A stretch of DNA of 64,000 nt from Alisma plantago-aquatica. Taxonomy: Eukaryota; Streptophyta; Magnoliopsida; Alismatales; Alismataceae. The DNA lies in NCBI GenBank assembly GCA_963693085.1, contig OY856409.1, positions 1,336,687,915-1,336,751,914 on the forward strand. Reading direction: 5' to 3'. Shown here piece after piece: positions 10,408-20,650 of the stretch. A program made the translations under genes and the position numbers. Each line of letters begins with the position of its first letter. The first letter of the stretch is position 1. The notes below the pieces were generated by a model. The model did no database searches. It had not been told where the DNA came from and saw nothing but the letters and a program-made list of their open reading frames with translations.

Positions 10408-11994
10408 TCACACTTTGGAATTCTCCCCCTCAGTGACAAAACTAGGTGGTTGTACCATGTATACCTCCTCTTGTAAATCATCATACCAAAAAACATTTTT
10501 AACATCTAGTTGAAACAGAGGCCAGTCACTAACACGAACATAATTGAGACGTGCTACAGGAGAAAATGTCTCAAAATAGTCGATGCCATAAGTCTGGGTA
10601 TATCCTTTGTCAACAAGACGAGCTTTCAGACGTTCAACAGGGCCATCGGGTTGGTATTTGACAGTAAAGACCCAACGACGACCAACATGAGAGCATGAGG
10701 TAGGCACATCAACTAAGTCCCATGTATGACGATCAGTAAGTGCCTGCATTTCAACCTTCATAGCTTGACCCCATGCAGGATGTTGTAGAGCACATGCAAC
10801 ATTTTTGGGAACAGATATAGCAAATAAAGCAGAAGTAAAATTTGCAAAATTAATTCCCAATTTAGCAGTAGAGCAAACATTGCCAATAGGATGTTGAGTA
10901 CAAGACTTGGTTCCTTTTTTCAAGCTAATCGGAACATCTAAATTAGAAAATAACTGAGGTGGGAGTGGATCTGCGGACGATGATTGAAGAGCCGAAGATG
11001 GAGGGGCCATAGAGGGAGTTTGATTTCCCAGACGTCGCTGATACACCTTTAGAGGCACAGACAGGGCCACATTCGGAGAGGATAAGTCGCCTTCAATCGC
11101 CATAGGTAAAGGTGTATCAACTAACAGATCAGATGTCAATTTGGAACCTGCTAGAGAATAGTATGGAGATTCCTCAAAAAATACCACATCAACACTAACA
11201 AACCATTTCTTTGTAGCAGGATCATACCATTTATAACCTTTCTGAGTCCGAGAATATCCCAACAACACACATTTGGTAGACCGGGGGTCTAATTTAGTCA
11301 AACCAGGACAAAGAGTTTTGACAAAGCAGGTGCTACAAAAAATCCGAGTAGGCACATGAAAGAGAGGAGCATCAAGATACATATTTTGATAAGGGATTTG
11401 ATTTCCAAGAACAGATGAGGGCATGCGATTAATCAGATAGCAGGCAGTGGAGATAGCTTCATGCCGGAAACTTTGGGCTACATGATAGTGAAAAAGGAGA
11501 GTGCGGGCAACTTCTAAGAGATGTCGATTTTTGCATTTAGAAACCCCATTTTGCTGTGGAGTATAGGAACATAAAGTTTGATGAATAGTACCCAATTTGT
11601 GACAAGACCGACTTACAGAAGCTTGCACAAACTCTAAAGCATTATCAGTGCGGAGAATTTTGATGAATTGATCAAACTGGGTACGAATTTCAACAAAGAA
11701 TGTCATGATAGTGTCAAGCATGTGGGATTGATCTTTTAACAAAAACAACCAGGTAGTTCTAGAGAAATCATCAATAAAGCTAAGAAAATAGCGAACACCA
11801 GAAGTACTTGGCACCGAACAAGGACCCCACACATCAACATGTACAATATCAAAAGGTGCTTTGGACCCAATACAATATTTCTTAGAAAAGGTTGCATGAG
11901 TTTGTTTGCCCAAAGTATAAGTTTCACAGTGAAAGACAGAATCATAAATAGTAGGAATTAAATGTTTCAACTTTGCAACAGAGGGATGGCCCAA
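10408..11994 (-). pseudogene. copia B integrase to RT N-terminus, 528-residue open stretch
   Basis: The reading frame starts within the integrase zinc domain ([21 protein letters not shown]) and continues through the DDE core. It holds Asp54 in HVDVWGP and Asp117 in RTDNALEF. At the position of the catalytic Glu (residue 153) it has Lys, in [10 protein letters not shown]. The usual CX2C is also broken (CETY). It then runs through the GKR-like region ([14 protein letters not shown]) and the RT start ([19 protein letters not shown]-like, [16 protein letters not shown]). It ends at a stop before the RT core. Long, but catalytically dead as integrase. Confidence 0.88.
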
Positions 11995-12003
11995 TCTGTA
12001 ATG

Positions 12004-12599
12004 TCATTGGAGCCCAGTAACAGAAGTAGTCAGTAGTACAGTCGGCTTTGACAGATCCAAATAATACAACCTGTCTGGTCCCTCATGACCCGAACCAAAC
12101 TTCATCCTCGTGCGCAAATCATGAAAAACAACACCATCTGGGTCAAAAGTAATAGAGCAGTGGAGGCTCTTCACAGTTCTGCTAACAAACAATAGATTCA
12201 AAGGGAACTTTGGAACATAAAGAGCAGAATGCAGTAATAATTTTCCAGGAGTGCATATATTGCCAATGCCAACAACAGGCGAGTGGGAACCATTTACAAG
12301 AATAACAAGTAAAACAGATGACATTTTTCTTAAATTAAAGAATAAAGCAGAGTTGCCAGATATATGAGAGGTGGCGTTGGAATCAATCACCCATGCGTTT
12401 TTACCAGAAGGTGCAGAAGATGCAAGGAGAGAAGAACCTCTATCAATAGAGGCATGAGTAGTGGATGGAGCAAGGCGGGCATGGAGAAGCTTGTCGAACT
12501 CGACAGGAATCCAATATGCAGAAAGCTGAGATGAGGAAGACGGTGCAGAATCAGACTGATCAGTAGTGACCTGATTTGTCCATGAATGCCTACCATATT
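12004..12599 (-). pseudogene. copia B protease region
   Basis: The protease motif reads WVIDSNATSH, so the catalytic Asp is kept and Gly of DSG is Asn. It continues with NGSHSPVVGIGNI and VPKFPLNLLFVSRTVKSLHCS, then GSGHEGPDRLYYLD, the typical spacer before integrase. A stop after TSVTGLQ (around 12004) separates it from integrase. It lies in a different frame from the gag end. Confidence 0.8.
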
Positions 12600-13420
12600 T
12601 TATCCAGCAGCGGTCCTCTGTATGATTAGTTCATTTATAGAAGTTACAATAACAGGACTCAAACGAGTCAGGGCCAGAAGAAGGTGAACCACGGCTAGGT
12701 CCAATAGCAGAACGACCTCGACCATGACCACAACCACAGAAGGAATCTCCCAAGCGCGCAGCAAGAGCAAAATTTGAGTGATCAGGTGGCACCGAGGAGA
12801 CAGATGGTAGGCGTTGAACCCGTTTGAGTACGTCACACAGAATAGGTAAAGGATCACTAGATAATATTTGATCGACTCCCCCAGAAAAGGAGTGGGGCGA
12901 GCCATCGAAAATTGAACCAATTGCAGTTCATTGCGTTGTCGTTGTACTTCGGAAATATCAACAGTTAGAGGTGATGGACTTCAAATTCGCCCCAGAGAGC
13001 AGAACACTGATTATAATAATCCTCCACAGAATCTGTTGCAGAATACTCTTTCTTGGCAAATTGTTTGAAAATCTCAAACACCTTCTTAGGGTTCTGCTAA
13101 TGAGAGTAAACATGTGAGAGCTAGTCCCAAATGGCTTTGGCAGTCTTCAGGCATAGAAGAGATTGACTAATCTTGGGTTTAGAACTGTTGACTAACCAAG
13201 TCATGACACTGGAGTCATCCTTTGACTAGGGATCATATGCCTGCTTGGTTTTAGCGTCAGCTCCTTCAGCATGTATAGCCTGGCCTTCAGAGACGAGATG
13301 TGAATAACAACCTTGAGCTTTAACATAGATCTCGAAGGCCGCATACCATGTGTGAAAGTTAGAGCCATCCAACTTCACTGTAGTGACACTAAGTGTCCAA
13401 AGAGGATCAGTACATGCCAT
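12600..13420 (-). pseudogene. copia B gag pseudogene
   Basis: The start at 13420 (MACTDPLWTLSVTTVKLDGS) matches the Gag starts of A, E and G. The core NFHTWYAAFEIYVKAQG is followed by a stop after KTKQAYDP (13226), then more stops and frameshifts. The zinc knuckle near 12607-12652 is broken twice: the second Cys is Tyr (CNFYK) and a stop codon follows. Confidence 0.82.
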
Positions 13421-13735
13421 CAGAAGACAATGGCAGAAGATAGTGAAAGGCAGAATAAGGTAGGAAGAACCCGACACAGGGGCAACACCAATAGGCAACA
13501 GGCAGAAGCAACAATCAACAGACAATAGCAAGAACCCAACACATGGGCAACAGAAGAACTGAGATCAACAGATCCGACAACACCCGCAATAGGGAAGTAT
13601 GCAGAAGAAGAAGATCTGACACATCATATCGTAGAGACCCACACAGGGGCAGAAGAAGAGATAAAAAACCTACGCCAACATGGGGAGAGAGTTACTCCAC
13701 CATGAGGCTATGGAGAGGCTATGGAGGATCGTAGG

Positions 13736-13747
13736 GCTCTGATACCA
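13736..13747 (-). other. primer-binding site of copia B
   Basis: The minus strand reads TGGTATCAGAGC exactly, the standard site for initiator tRNA-Met, adjacent to the 5' LTR. Confidence 0.95.
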
Positions 13748-13945
13748 TATAGAATATGAAAAAGGTTTATTACTTGATGATCTAACAAAATACAAAGGAC
13801 TCTCTTTTATAGGACAAGAGAGTAAGCCTATTGTCAGAGATAGGCAATATGGGATAAAAGAAAAAGGCTAGAAACAAGTCAAGTCTAAAGCCCATAACAA
13901 AGAAAATAACAATAAACATAAAGCAATAAAGCACATATACTAATA
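13748..13945 (-). repeat. 5' LTR of copia B
   Basis: About 198 bp. On the minus strand it starts TATTAGTATATG and has TCCTATAAAAGAGAG as promoter (about 13800-13815). Homologous to the LTRs of A and G. Confidence 0.9.
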
Positions 13946-14012
13946 GGTTACAAGACTTAAGCCTGTTGAACAAAACACAAAATCACTCAATAACAAAAGC
14001 TACATATTGACA
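13946..14012 (-). mobile_element. likely continuation of the LTR scrap split by copia B
   Basis: A short unassigned stretch between the copia B target duplication and recognisable RT sequence of copia C. Its position fits the far side of the LTR interrupted at 9139. Confidence 0.3.
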
Positions 14013-14260
14013 CCAACATAATTGAGGTGGGCAACTTGAGAGAAGGTTTCAAAGTACTTAGTCCCTTGTGTTATAGTATAGCTCTTGGCAACAGGGTGGG
14101 TTTATCGTCTCTCAATGGTGCCACCAGGTCATTACTTAACACTTAAACAATGAAGACCCAACAAGGAACAATCAACATGAAGATCACCAAGATCCCAAGT
14201 ATATTGGTAACAAAGAGCACTCATTTCAGCCATAAGCGAGCCAGATGGCATAGAGCTTCA
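14013..14260 (-). pseudogene. copia C RT N-terminal remnant
   Basis: The minus strand carries words of the RT start (TKYFETFSQVAHLNYVGV, and upstream a tryptophan-rich ...WDLGDLH-like stretch) aligned with the same block in B and I. Frames are broken. Confidence 0.6.
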
Positions 14261-14865
14261 TCGTAGTCTTAGGATTAGCAACAATAGAAGGAACGGTCAT
14301 AAACGCGCAAAAGTAGGACAAAGATGTGCAGTAGACTAGAGTACACCAATAAACCCTTTTTGTAATCCAATGGGAAGATCCATATCAGAAGGAACATCAC
14401 TTACTCGAGGGACGTTTGAGTCTCCATATACGATATGAGGATTGGGGGAGGGGCCATGAAGGGAGTTGTAGGAGAAATGCCTTTCAGTCTTCATTGATAG
14501 ACAAGTAGGGGTCTATACTCTATAGTGAGATTGTGGCAACTGGCAACATATCAAATTGGAGTGTATAGTTAGTAGTTACATGAATAGGCAGTGATGGGTC
14601 ATGCAGAATATCCATCTACAAGGAACAAACCTCTTTGGAAAAATATAGAGTTTTTTTATGAAATAACATCAACAAGGACAAAATAATGTTTGTAGTAGGG
14701 TCATAGCATTTATACCCTTTCGTCATATCTAGTATCCCAAAATATACATTTAATAAATATGTGATCCAATTTAGTATGACCTAGGCAAAGATCTCGCACA
14801 AAGCATGTAATACGAATATACTTAGTGGCACAAGAAACATGGAAGCCTTAGGATATAGAATTTAA

Positions 14866-15330
14866 TTATGAAAAACTAAAGAGGATGTGGTTAATAAGAA
14901 AGCACCTGGTTGAGAAAACTTCTGGCCAAGAATGCTTGGGTAGACTGTAGTAAATCATGATAGTGTGTGCCACCTCGAGAAGATTTTCTTCCTTTTTGTA
15001 ATTCCATTCTACTATAGAGTATATGAGCTGAAATAATTTGTGAATGTTGGCCTCACTTTTGCAAAAAAAACACCAAACCGCATAATGCATAAGCTGTAGA
15101 GCTTTATCCATAGGAAGAATTCCTATGGATCATGAGAATTGAGTTCATTTTTTGAAATAATATGCTTGATTGTTTTTGAACATATGCATGGGTCTTTGAG
15201 CAAAACAAGGTGGCTTTATAGTTATCATCAATAAAAGTAATAAAGTATTTGAAACCAAATAAATAGTGAAACCATAACGACGAAGATATCAACACGGACA
15301 ATATCAAGCACAAATGAAGAACCATTCATA
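14866..15330 (-). pseudogene. copia C integrase remnant
   Basis: Two overlapping broken frames show FKYFITFIDDNYKATLF, then VEWNYKKEENLLEVAHTIM and SWPEVFSTRCFLINH. These correspond to the integrase core and its C-terminal part. The Glu-containing motif is altered (VEWNYKKEENLLEV), and the first Asp region is not recognisable. Confidence 0.7.
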
Positions 15331-15475
15331 GTTTTATTGGGATAAACTAATCTTGTTTGTTTGCCATACATGCTTCACATTAAACATGCGAAACAAATAC
15401 AGTTTGAAGTAAGTATTTCAATTTCTCAAAAAGATATATACCCCAGAGGATTATGCCATTACTGGGTAGACACAA

Positions 15476-15483
15476 CATTAGAT
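15476..15483. repeat. target-site duplication, left copy (hAT MITE)
   Basis: CATTAGAT, identical to 16694-16701. Confidence 0.85.
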
Positions 15484-15669
15484 CATGGTTTCAAAAAATG
15501 CTCCTTAAGTCTTAAGAGGCGTACGCCTCGACGTGAGGCGGTCTCCGGTACGCCTTGAGGCTTAAGCCTCAGTCTACCAGTGAGAGGCATGCGCCTCAGT
15601 TTGTGCGAGCGTATCGAGGCGTAAGCCTCGAACTCTGTGTCTAAAAAAGACTATATTATCCTATTTTGG

Positions 15670-16090
15670 GAAGAATTATATGTATATAGATATATTTATG
15701 TGCATATCTATGTATGTGTATGTTTGTTTATTGACAACTATGGATATGTTACTACTTATATCATTATATGTTGCATGTATGTACACATACTCTTGTGTGT
15801 ATATATATATGCATATGCGTATACTTATAACTATGTTTGTATGTATAGATATGTATGTATATATGTGTGTGTATTTGTAATGGTATATCTATCTATCTAT
15901 CTCTCCCTCTCTCTCTCTCTATATATATATGTATGCTAGATGTGTGTGTCTATATAGTATATACACATATGTATATGTAAATATGTATATATAACTACAC
16001 ATATGTACATGTATGTGTTCATATATAAATACATGGGATTATATATATGCATATATATGTTTATATGTATATGTATATTACTTATATACA
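15670..16090. repeat. TATG/TA/TCTA-rich microsatellite region
   Basis: Degenerate TATG, GTATAT, ATCT and CT repeats. These produce a tyrosine-rich pseudo-ORF (15637-15939) that is not coding. Confidence 0.85.
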
Positions 16091-16092
16091 TA

Positions 16093-16534
16093 TATCATAA
16101 TCATCATCATCATCATCTAAGCCTCAGTCCCACTATGTTGGGGTCGGCTACATGGATCCTTCGTTTCCATTCAGTTCTATCATGGGCCATATTCTGGTTG
16201 AGATGTAGAGATTCAAAATCTCTCTTTATAAGCTCATCCCATGTTAATTTAGGTCTTCCGCTTCTATTTATTGTGCTTGACTTAATAGCATTGCTTTGTA
16301 TAGGCGCATTAGTCGGTCTGCGTTGCACGTGTTCGTACCATCTGAGTCGGCTCTCGCGCAACTTGTCCTCAATGCTCGCCACCCCCACTTTATTCCTGAT
16401 ATAGTCATTTCTCAAGTGATCTTTTCTTGTCTTCTAACACATCCATCTCAACATGCGCATTCCAGCCACGTTCATCTTGTTGAGACCTTGTTTCTTCACC
16501 GCCCAACATTCACTCCCATAGAGCATGGCATTTA
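16093..16534 (-). pseudogene. 5'-truncated RTE-type LINE, reverse transcriptase C-terminus
   Basis: Two minus-strand frames read AMLYGSECWAVKKQ and NVAGMRMLRWMC, then NKVGVASIEDKLRESRLRWYEHVQRRP, SGRPKLTWDELIKRD and RIHVADPNIVGLRL. These are the conserved carboxyl end of plant RTE-clade LINE polyproteins. A (GAT)n-like tail (16096-16117 complement) follows the end of the coding part, as expected for RTE 3' ends. It is truncated at the 5' side, where a (GT)n/(TA)n run begins at 16535. A stop separates the two frames. Confidence 0.85.
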
Positions 16535-16535
16535 A

Positions 16536-16606
<71 letters not shown>
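16535..16606. repeat. (GT)n(TA)n microsatellite
   Basis: About nine GT units followed by about 27 TA units, at the 5' truncation point of the LINE fragment. Confidence 0.95.
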
Positions 16607-16611
<5 letters not shown>

Positions 16612-16693
16612 CGCCTTGGTACAAACTGAGGCTTACGCCTCACCTCGTTGAGACGAAAACGCCCCGATGCGCCTCATACACTTTAAAACCTTG

Positions 16694-16701
16694 CATTAGA
16701 T
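16694..16701. repeat. target-site duplication, right copy (hAT MITE)
   Basis: CATTAGAT, identical to 15476-15483. Confidence 0.85.
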
Positions 16702-16739
16702 AACAAAGAAGATTTAGAAGACCTTATGACAATATGTTA

Positions 16740-17090
16740 TAAAATCCATTTGGTCCCTCATAGCCGGAACCAATCCTCATATCTATGCAGAGATCGTGAA
16801 AAATGCAAGTATCAAGGTCAAAAGTGACAGAATATTAAAGACTCTTCACAACTTTACTAACACACATGAGATTTGATAGGAACTTAGGAACATAAAAACA
16901 AGATTCCAGAGATAGTCAGAGGTTTGTATATTCGCAATGTCCACTATAGCAGATCTAGAGCCATCGACTAATATGATAGGGGGAATGGTAGAGGCTTTTA
17001 GTAAGGCTAGAAAATAAAGAAGGGTTACCATAGATAGCAGGAGTAGCAAGAAAAGCTAAGCCTCCATCTTGGTATGTCATCGTAGTTTGA
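16740..17090 (-). pseudogene. copia C protease-region remnant
   Basis: The minus strand shows the post-protease spacer (GGYEGPNGF-like, then VKSL, SVLVKL and FLSSYQISCVL, equivalent to VPKFPINLLSVSRTVKSL in relatives) and ILVDGSRSAIVDIANI, equivalent to the VNGSHSPVVGIGNI block. No DSG motif can be placed with confidence. Confidence 0.6.
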
Positions 17091-17199
17091 AGTGAACCCA
17101 TTCTTAGAGGAGTTTCTCAAGTTCAGAGGGTAGCCATTCAATGAAGAAACCGATGATGATGGTATTGTTGAAGTAGTTGACTCATAATTTATTTCAGAC

Positions 17200-18037
17200 T
17201 ACACCTGAGTGGATGTCCCATGCTTTGCCCAACTATCGTCTTCCAAACAATTTTTTTTCATCTTTGAAAGTTGTAGTCACAAGCATCATGGACATGCTGT
17301 CACTCGTCTCCCTCCAACTCTCACTGAGGTAGAACCACAATTGAGATCACAATCTTGACCATTAATATAGATATCCATAGCAAAAGTATCGGGTGCTTCA
17401 ATAGGTGAAGCAATAGCTCAAGAAACACGTTGAATATGTTTAAGAACGTCATTAGGGAAGTGGATCACTTGTGAGGATTTGATCAATTCTATGACGACAA
17501 TCCTACCAGAAACTGAACAAGTTGCACTGTTGTAGTTCTTTGTTTCGACGCCTCATTTTAGGGATGTCACACTTAAATGGAGATAGATCTCGAACTCATC
17601 CTAGAGTACTTTGGTAATCCTCTATCGAGGTACCAATAGTGTAGTTAGTAAGAGATTTCAAAGACCTTTCTCAAGTTTTGTTGATGGGGGTAGACATGTC
17701 TGAGTTGGTTGGCAGTTGTCAGGCGGAGAAGGGCGATTTTGATCTTTGTTTCAATGCCATTGACCATTCCATGTCATGATTCCTGAGCCCTCTATAGCCC
17801 ATCAATCGTAGGCCTATATGGCTTTAGCCTTTAGTGTACTCATGTATGTCTTTGGCATCAACAACATAATTGGTTGAAGAAGGCAAGTCAGGCTTCAAAG
17901 AAGTAACATCAGTAAGATGATAGTGTCTTCCTTGAGCCTTCACATATAGATTGAAGCAGACCATGTGTGGAAGTTGGTGCCACCCAATTATATGGTAGGT
18001 AACTTGTTGCACATGAAAGACGTGTAGAGGCTTCCAT
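17200..18037 (-). pseudogene. copia C gag remnant
   Basis: The start at 18037 (MEASTRLSCATSY) lines up with Gag starts of relatives, and LYVKAQGRHYHLTDV follows in a shifted frame (about 17900-17960). Many stops. Confidence 0.65.
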
Positions 18038-18083
18038 ACTTTCACAGTAGAAGGATGTATTTTGATACATGCAAGGATAGTAC

Positions 18084-18125
18084 CTAGGAAGCATGGACAC
18101 GGACACGGACATGGCGCTAGACACG

Positions 18126-18172
<47 letters not shown>

Positions 18173-19427
18173 GACATATAATATGCTATGTGTATAAACA
18201 CACAAAATGATCTAAGTAGATTATCCGCATGGGCAATCACCGTGAAATCCAACAAGCAATCAACATATAACATTATATCCGCAAGTCGCAATACAAATTA
18301 GATCACAACATATATTATGATGCTTGATTATATATTGTTGCTGTAAATTATATGGAATTGTAAAAATTAAGAGCAGTAGAATTTTGGGGACAATAGTTTG
18401 TGGAAGAATGATTAAGAACATGTATTATCAAGAGGAAGAAGGGGAGGGTTGGGAAATATGTTGTTGTTAGTGGTGGAGGAGATGGAATATGAAGGTGTCT
18501 TGGAGGTTGAGGCGGGAGAAAAGGAAGTGGAACACATTGGAGCTACTTTAGATGGAGGGACAAGAGAAAAAGAGGGGAGGGAGATATAGATGTAGAGAAG
18601 CAAGAAAAAGACTAGGCATGTAGGGAGGACCGTACTCTGCTACTTTTACTTGGAGGAACAAGAAGTGTAGCGGGAGGAGTGGCAACAAAAAATAAAAAGA
18701 GACACGGAGGGCCAACGTAAAATGATAGAAGGGGGATAGGGAACAGTATCACGGCTGCTGCCACATTCAAACAGAAAAAAGAGGGGGCAAGAATGAGAAG
18801 AGCAGCAACAGGGGGAGAACGAAAAGTAGATGGGGGAGAAGCAGACATAGAGAAGGAAAAAGAGGAGGTGAAGGAATATTTTTGCAGCTATTGTAGCTTT
18901 ATAATGGGAAAAAGAAGAGGGGGGGGGGGGCAACATGAAGCATGAAGAGGAGGAAGGGGGAATCAAAGGAGGAAGAGTTACATTGAACTAGAAGAGAAGA
19001 CGGTGAATCCAACTATTTTCCTCCTCATGGTTGATGTAGTAGTCCATGGATGCTGCAACAGTTGGTGGAGATGATACCGCTGATGATGGCTGCTACAGTT
19101 GCTAAAGAAGTGTCTCAACAACTTGCATGTAGCAACTAAAGCTTAATAAACTAATGCTAGTAGGGAAAGGAGTAGTGGAGGACAGGATGCAGGGATTTAA
19201 TGAAGGCTTGGGATTTTTTCATACACTTAGGCTTGAGTGGGTCGGGGTGGTGTGTCTTGGATGTGTCCATGAAGTGTCCAAGCCGTGTCCGACACTTCAA
19301 TAAAAAAAAAGTCAAAGTGGACATGCCTCCGGCGTGTTCGCCACACGTCCAGGCATGTCCAAGGTGTGTCCATGTTGGGCGTTGGACACGGACAAGGCAG
19401 CCTCCGAGAAGTATCTGTATATCCTAG
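18084..19427. mobile_element. TIR-type element rich in GGACACGG words
   Basis: The ends CTAGGAAGCATGGACACGG and (inverted) CTAGGATATACAGATACTTC share only the terminal CTAGGA. They are flanked by GATAGTAC (18076-18083) and GGTAGTAC (19428-19435), a 7-of-8 match. Both subterminal regions repeat GGACACGG/TGTCC words. An 8-bp duplication favours hAT, but the short inverted repeat leaves the class open. Content: a (TA)n run (18126-18168), purine-rich sequence (18420-18960) with a G run, and no transposase. A related element is at about 25947-26614. Confidence 0.6.
18126..18168. repeat. (TA)n microsatellite
   Basis: About 20 TA units next to the left subterminal repeats. Confidence 0.9.
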
Positions 19428-19611
19428 GGTAGTACATAGTGGTAAAGAGGAACCTTTTTTAAGAAACACACAGTAATAACAGACATAAAGGTCCATCATA
19501 GAGGCAACAAACATAAGAGAGGCATCATGTTGTGGCTTGGATATGCAAGTTACATAAAAAGATGGGGAAAGACCCCTGTACACATGAGAGATTGCCCTTT
19601 TAAGGGTGACT

Positions 19612-19652
19612 GTGGCAGAGAGAGAGAGAGAGAGGGAGGGAGGGAGGGAGGG
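19612..19652. repeat. (GA)n(GGGA)n microsatellite
   Basis: About ten GA units followed by five GGGA units. Confidence 0.95.
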
Positions 19653-19790
19653 AGGTGAATGAAACCTTTATTGGATAAATAAAACAAGTTACATGTCCTC
19701 TCTTTATATAAGACTAGAGTGAGCATCAAACAAAAACAACCAATACGGGATTGAAAGTAAACAATGGAATAATATAAACAATGAAATATC
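19653..19790 (-). repeat. possible 5' LTR remnant of copia C
   Basis: On the minus strand CTTATATAAAGAGAGG is a TATA-like core promoter set in a layout like the 190-bp LTRs of family B (AAACCTTTATT..., then GGACATGTAACTTG). It lies at the expected place upstream of copia C gag once 18084-19427 is removed. Sequence decay prevents exact ends. Confidence 0.4.
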
Positions 19791-19795
19791 CCAAT

Positions 19796-19841
19796 AGTTA
19801 CTAGGATTGCTAACCTCCTAAGAAGTTTCCTTTGTTGCGTG
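19796..19841 (+). pseudogene. 5S rRNA-like segment in first LTR
   Basis: GTTACTAGGATTGCTAACCT and CCTAAGAAGTTTCC follow the 5S rRNA order around box C (AGTACTAGGATGGGTGACC, CTGGGAAGTCC) with several changes. Only the 3' third remains. Confidence 0.65.
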
Positions 19842-20264
19842 TGAGTGGGGACAAAACATGTGGATGTTAGTGTTGGTATGTGAAGCTAGTCATCATTTTA
19901 AACATTGGCTTGCATTTTGGGCTCAAAGTATGGATATTACAACGTAGTATTAGATATAGATCCACTTGAGTTGGTATAGCTCTACAAAGATAAGTGACAC
20001 TTGTCATGAGCTGTGTAGTGTAGAAGCTAACATGAAAAAGGATTTATATTTGAGAAGGTGAGACATTTCCCTCATGATGATAATCGCAGACGCGAGCTTG
20101 GTCTACATTGGCCATTCTTTGCTTACAGTGAATTGGGAAAGAGATACTGACTTCATGAGGTCAAGACCATATAGCACAGTCTAGACGAGAATGTCAGCTA
20201 TGAAATTGTAACTTTTTAGAATTTCATGCCTTGGATAAAGCAATCTCAAAAGGAATGACTAGAA

Positions 20265-20390
20265 ATTACCCCTATTAGCAAGGTCATTTCTTTTTCAAGG
20301 AGTCTATCACCAGGTTCTCCACTATTAAGTATGCTTAGTTTGGAGTAGTACTAAGATGGGTGACTTCTTGGAAAGTCTTACTGAGTTCCG
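20265..20390 (+). pseudogene. 5S rRNA-like segment in second LTR
   Basis: CTATTAAGTATGCTTAG corresponds to box A of 5S (CGAAGTTAAGCGTGCTTGG). GAGTAGTACTAAGATGGGTG then ACTTCTTGGAAAGTC corresponds to box C and the 3' stem. The 5' part (20265-20310) is more diverged. It is not a functional 5S gene because pairing positions and ends are altered. Confidence 0.7.
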
Positions 20391-20650
20391 TGTGTGAATG
20401 GAAAAAACAACATAGAGAAGGCTAGTGTTGGTCTATGGGGCTAGTCGGAATTCTCGGGTACCCATGAAAATCTTGAGCTTTAGGCTGAGAATTACAACGT
20501 GGTATTAGAGCTACATCTCCTTTAGTAGGTATGGGGCACACATGGACATATGATACCTAGTTCTTAGCCGTGTAGTTTAGAACCATGCTTGAGGAAAGTG
20601 CCATCCGCTGCAAGATAAAATTCCCATGTAGATCTGTAAACATCACTCAT

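Larger units (their letters stand above)
9140..13945 (-). mobile_element. copia B: Ty1/copia element with both LTRs
   Basis: This is a complete structure of about 4.8 kb on the minus strand: 5' LTR at right, primer-binding site, gag, protease, integrase, RT, RNase H, polypurine tract, 3' LTR at left. The flanks are GATTA (9135-9139) and GGTTA (13946-13950), a 4-of-5 match expected of an aged 5-bp target duplication. By eye the LTRs differ at about 8 of 197 positions. It belongs to the same family as A and G. Frameshifts and stops occur in every domain, so it is not autonomous. Confidence 0.92.
15484..16693. mobile_element. hAT-type MITE of 1.2 kb inside copia C
   Basis: Perfect 8-bp duplications CATTAGAT (15476-15483 and 16694-16701) flank ends CATGGTTTCAAAA and, inverted, CAAGGTTTTAAAG. 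Both subterminal regions are filled with GAGGCGTACGCCTC-like palindromic words. CAAGGTTTYAAA ends with GCCTC/GAGGC subterminal repeats are typical of a common plant hAT MITE type. The centre is dominated by microsatellites and a LINE fragment, so the element has grown by secondary events. Confidence 0.85.
14013..18037 (-). mobile_element. copia C: highly decayed Ty1/copia, with a 1.2-kb insertion
   Basis: Minus-strand copia coding debris in the expected order from right to left: gag (18037 to about 17200), protease (about 17090-16740), integrase (15330-14866) and RT start (14020-14260). Stops and frameshifts are everywhere, and no domain retains a readable catalytic set. A hAT MITE occupies 15484-16693. 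A second transposon lies upstream of gag at 18084-19427. A decayed LTR candidate follows at about 19650-19790. It is clearly older than B. Confidence 0.75.
19793..20650 (+). mobile_element. Cassandra-type TRIM, tandem LTR-internal-LTR-internal
   Basis: Two LTR-like segments each carry the 3' half of a 5S rRNA sequence and end at ATTACAACG before a tRNA-Met-like primer site. The sites are GTAGTATTAGATAT at about 19940 (degenerate) and GTGGTATTAGAGC at about 20498. Each is followed by a similar short internal region (19950-20250 and 20510-20650). 5S sequence within LTRs is the defining mark of Cassandra elements. No coding sequence is expected or present. The leftmost LTR is truncated and the last LTR is missing. 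Confidence 0.7.

Noticed and set aside
15637..15939. Tyrosine-rich 100-codon ORF
   Set aside because: Translation of TATG/TA microsatellite sequence.
18412..18966. Serine/leucine/proline-rich minus-strand ORFs
   Set aside because: Purine-rich interior of a transposon-like element; no domain and no conservation evidence.
20265..20390. 5S rRNA gene
   Set aside because: Diverged at paired positions and embedded in a repeated LTR-like unit followed by a tRNA-Met primer site; Cassandra-type element fits better.
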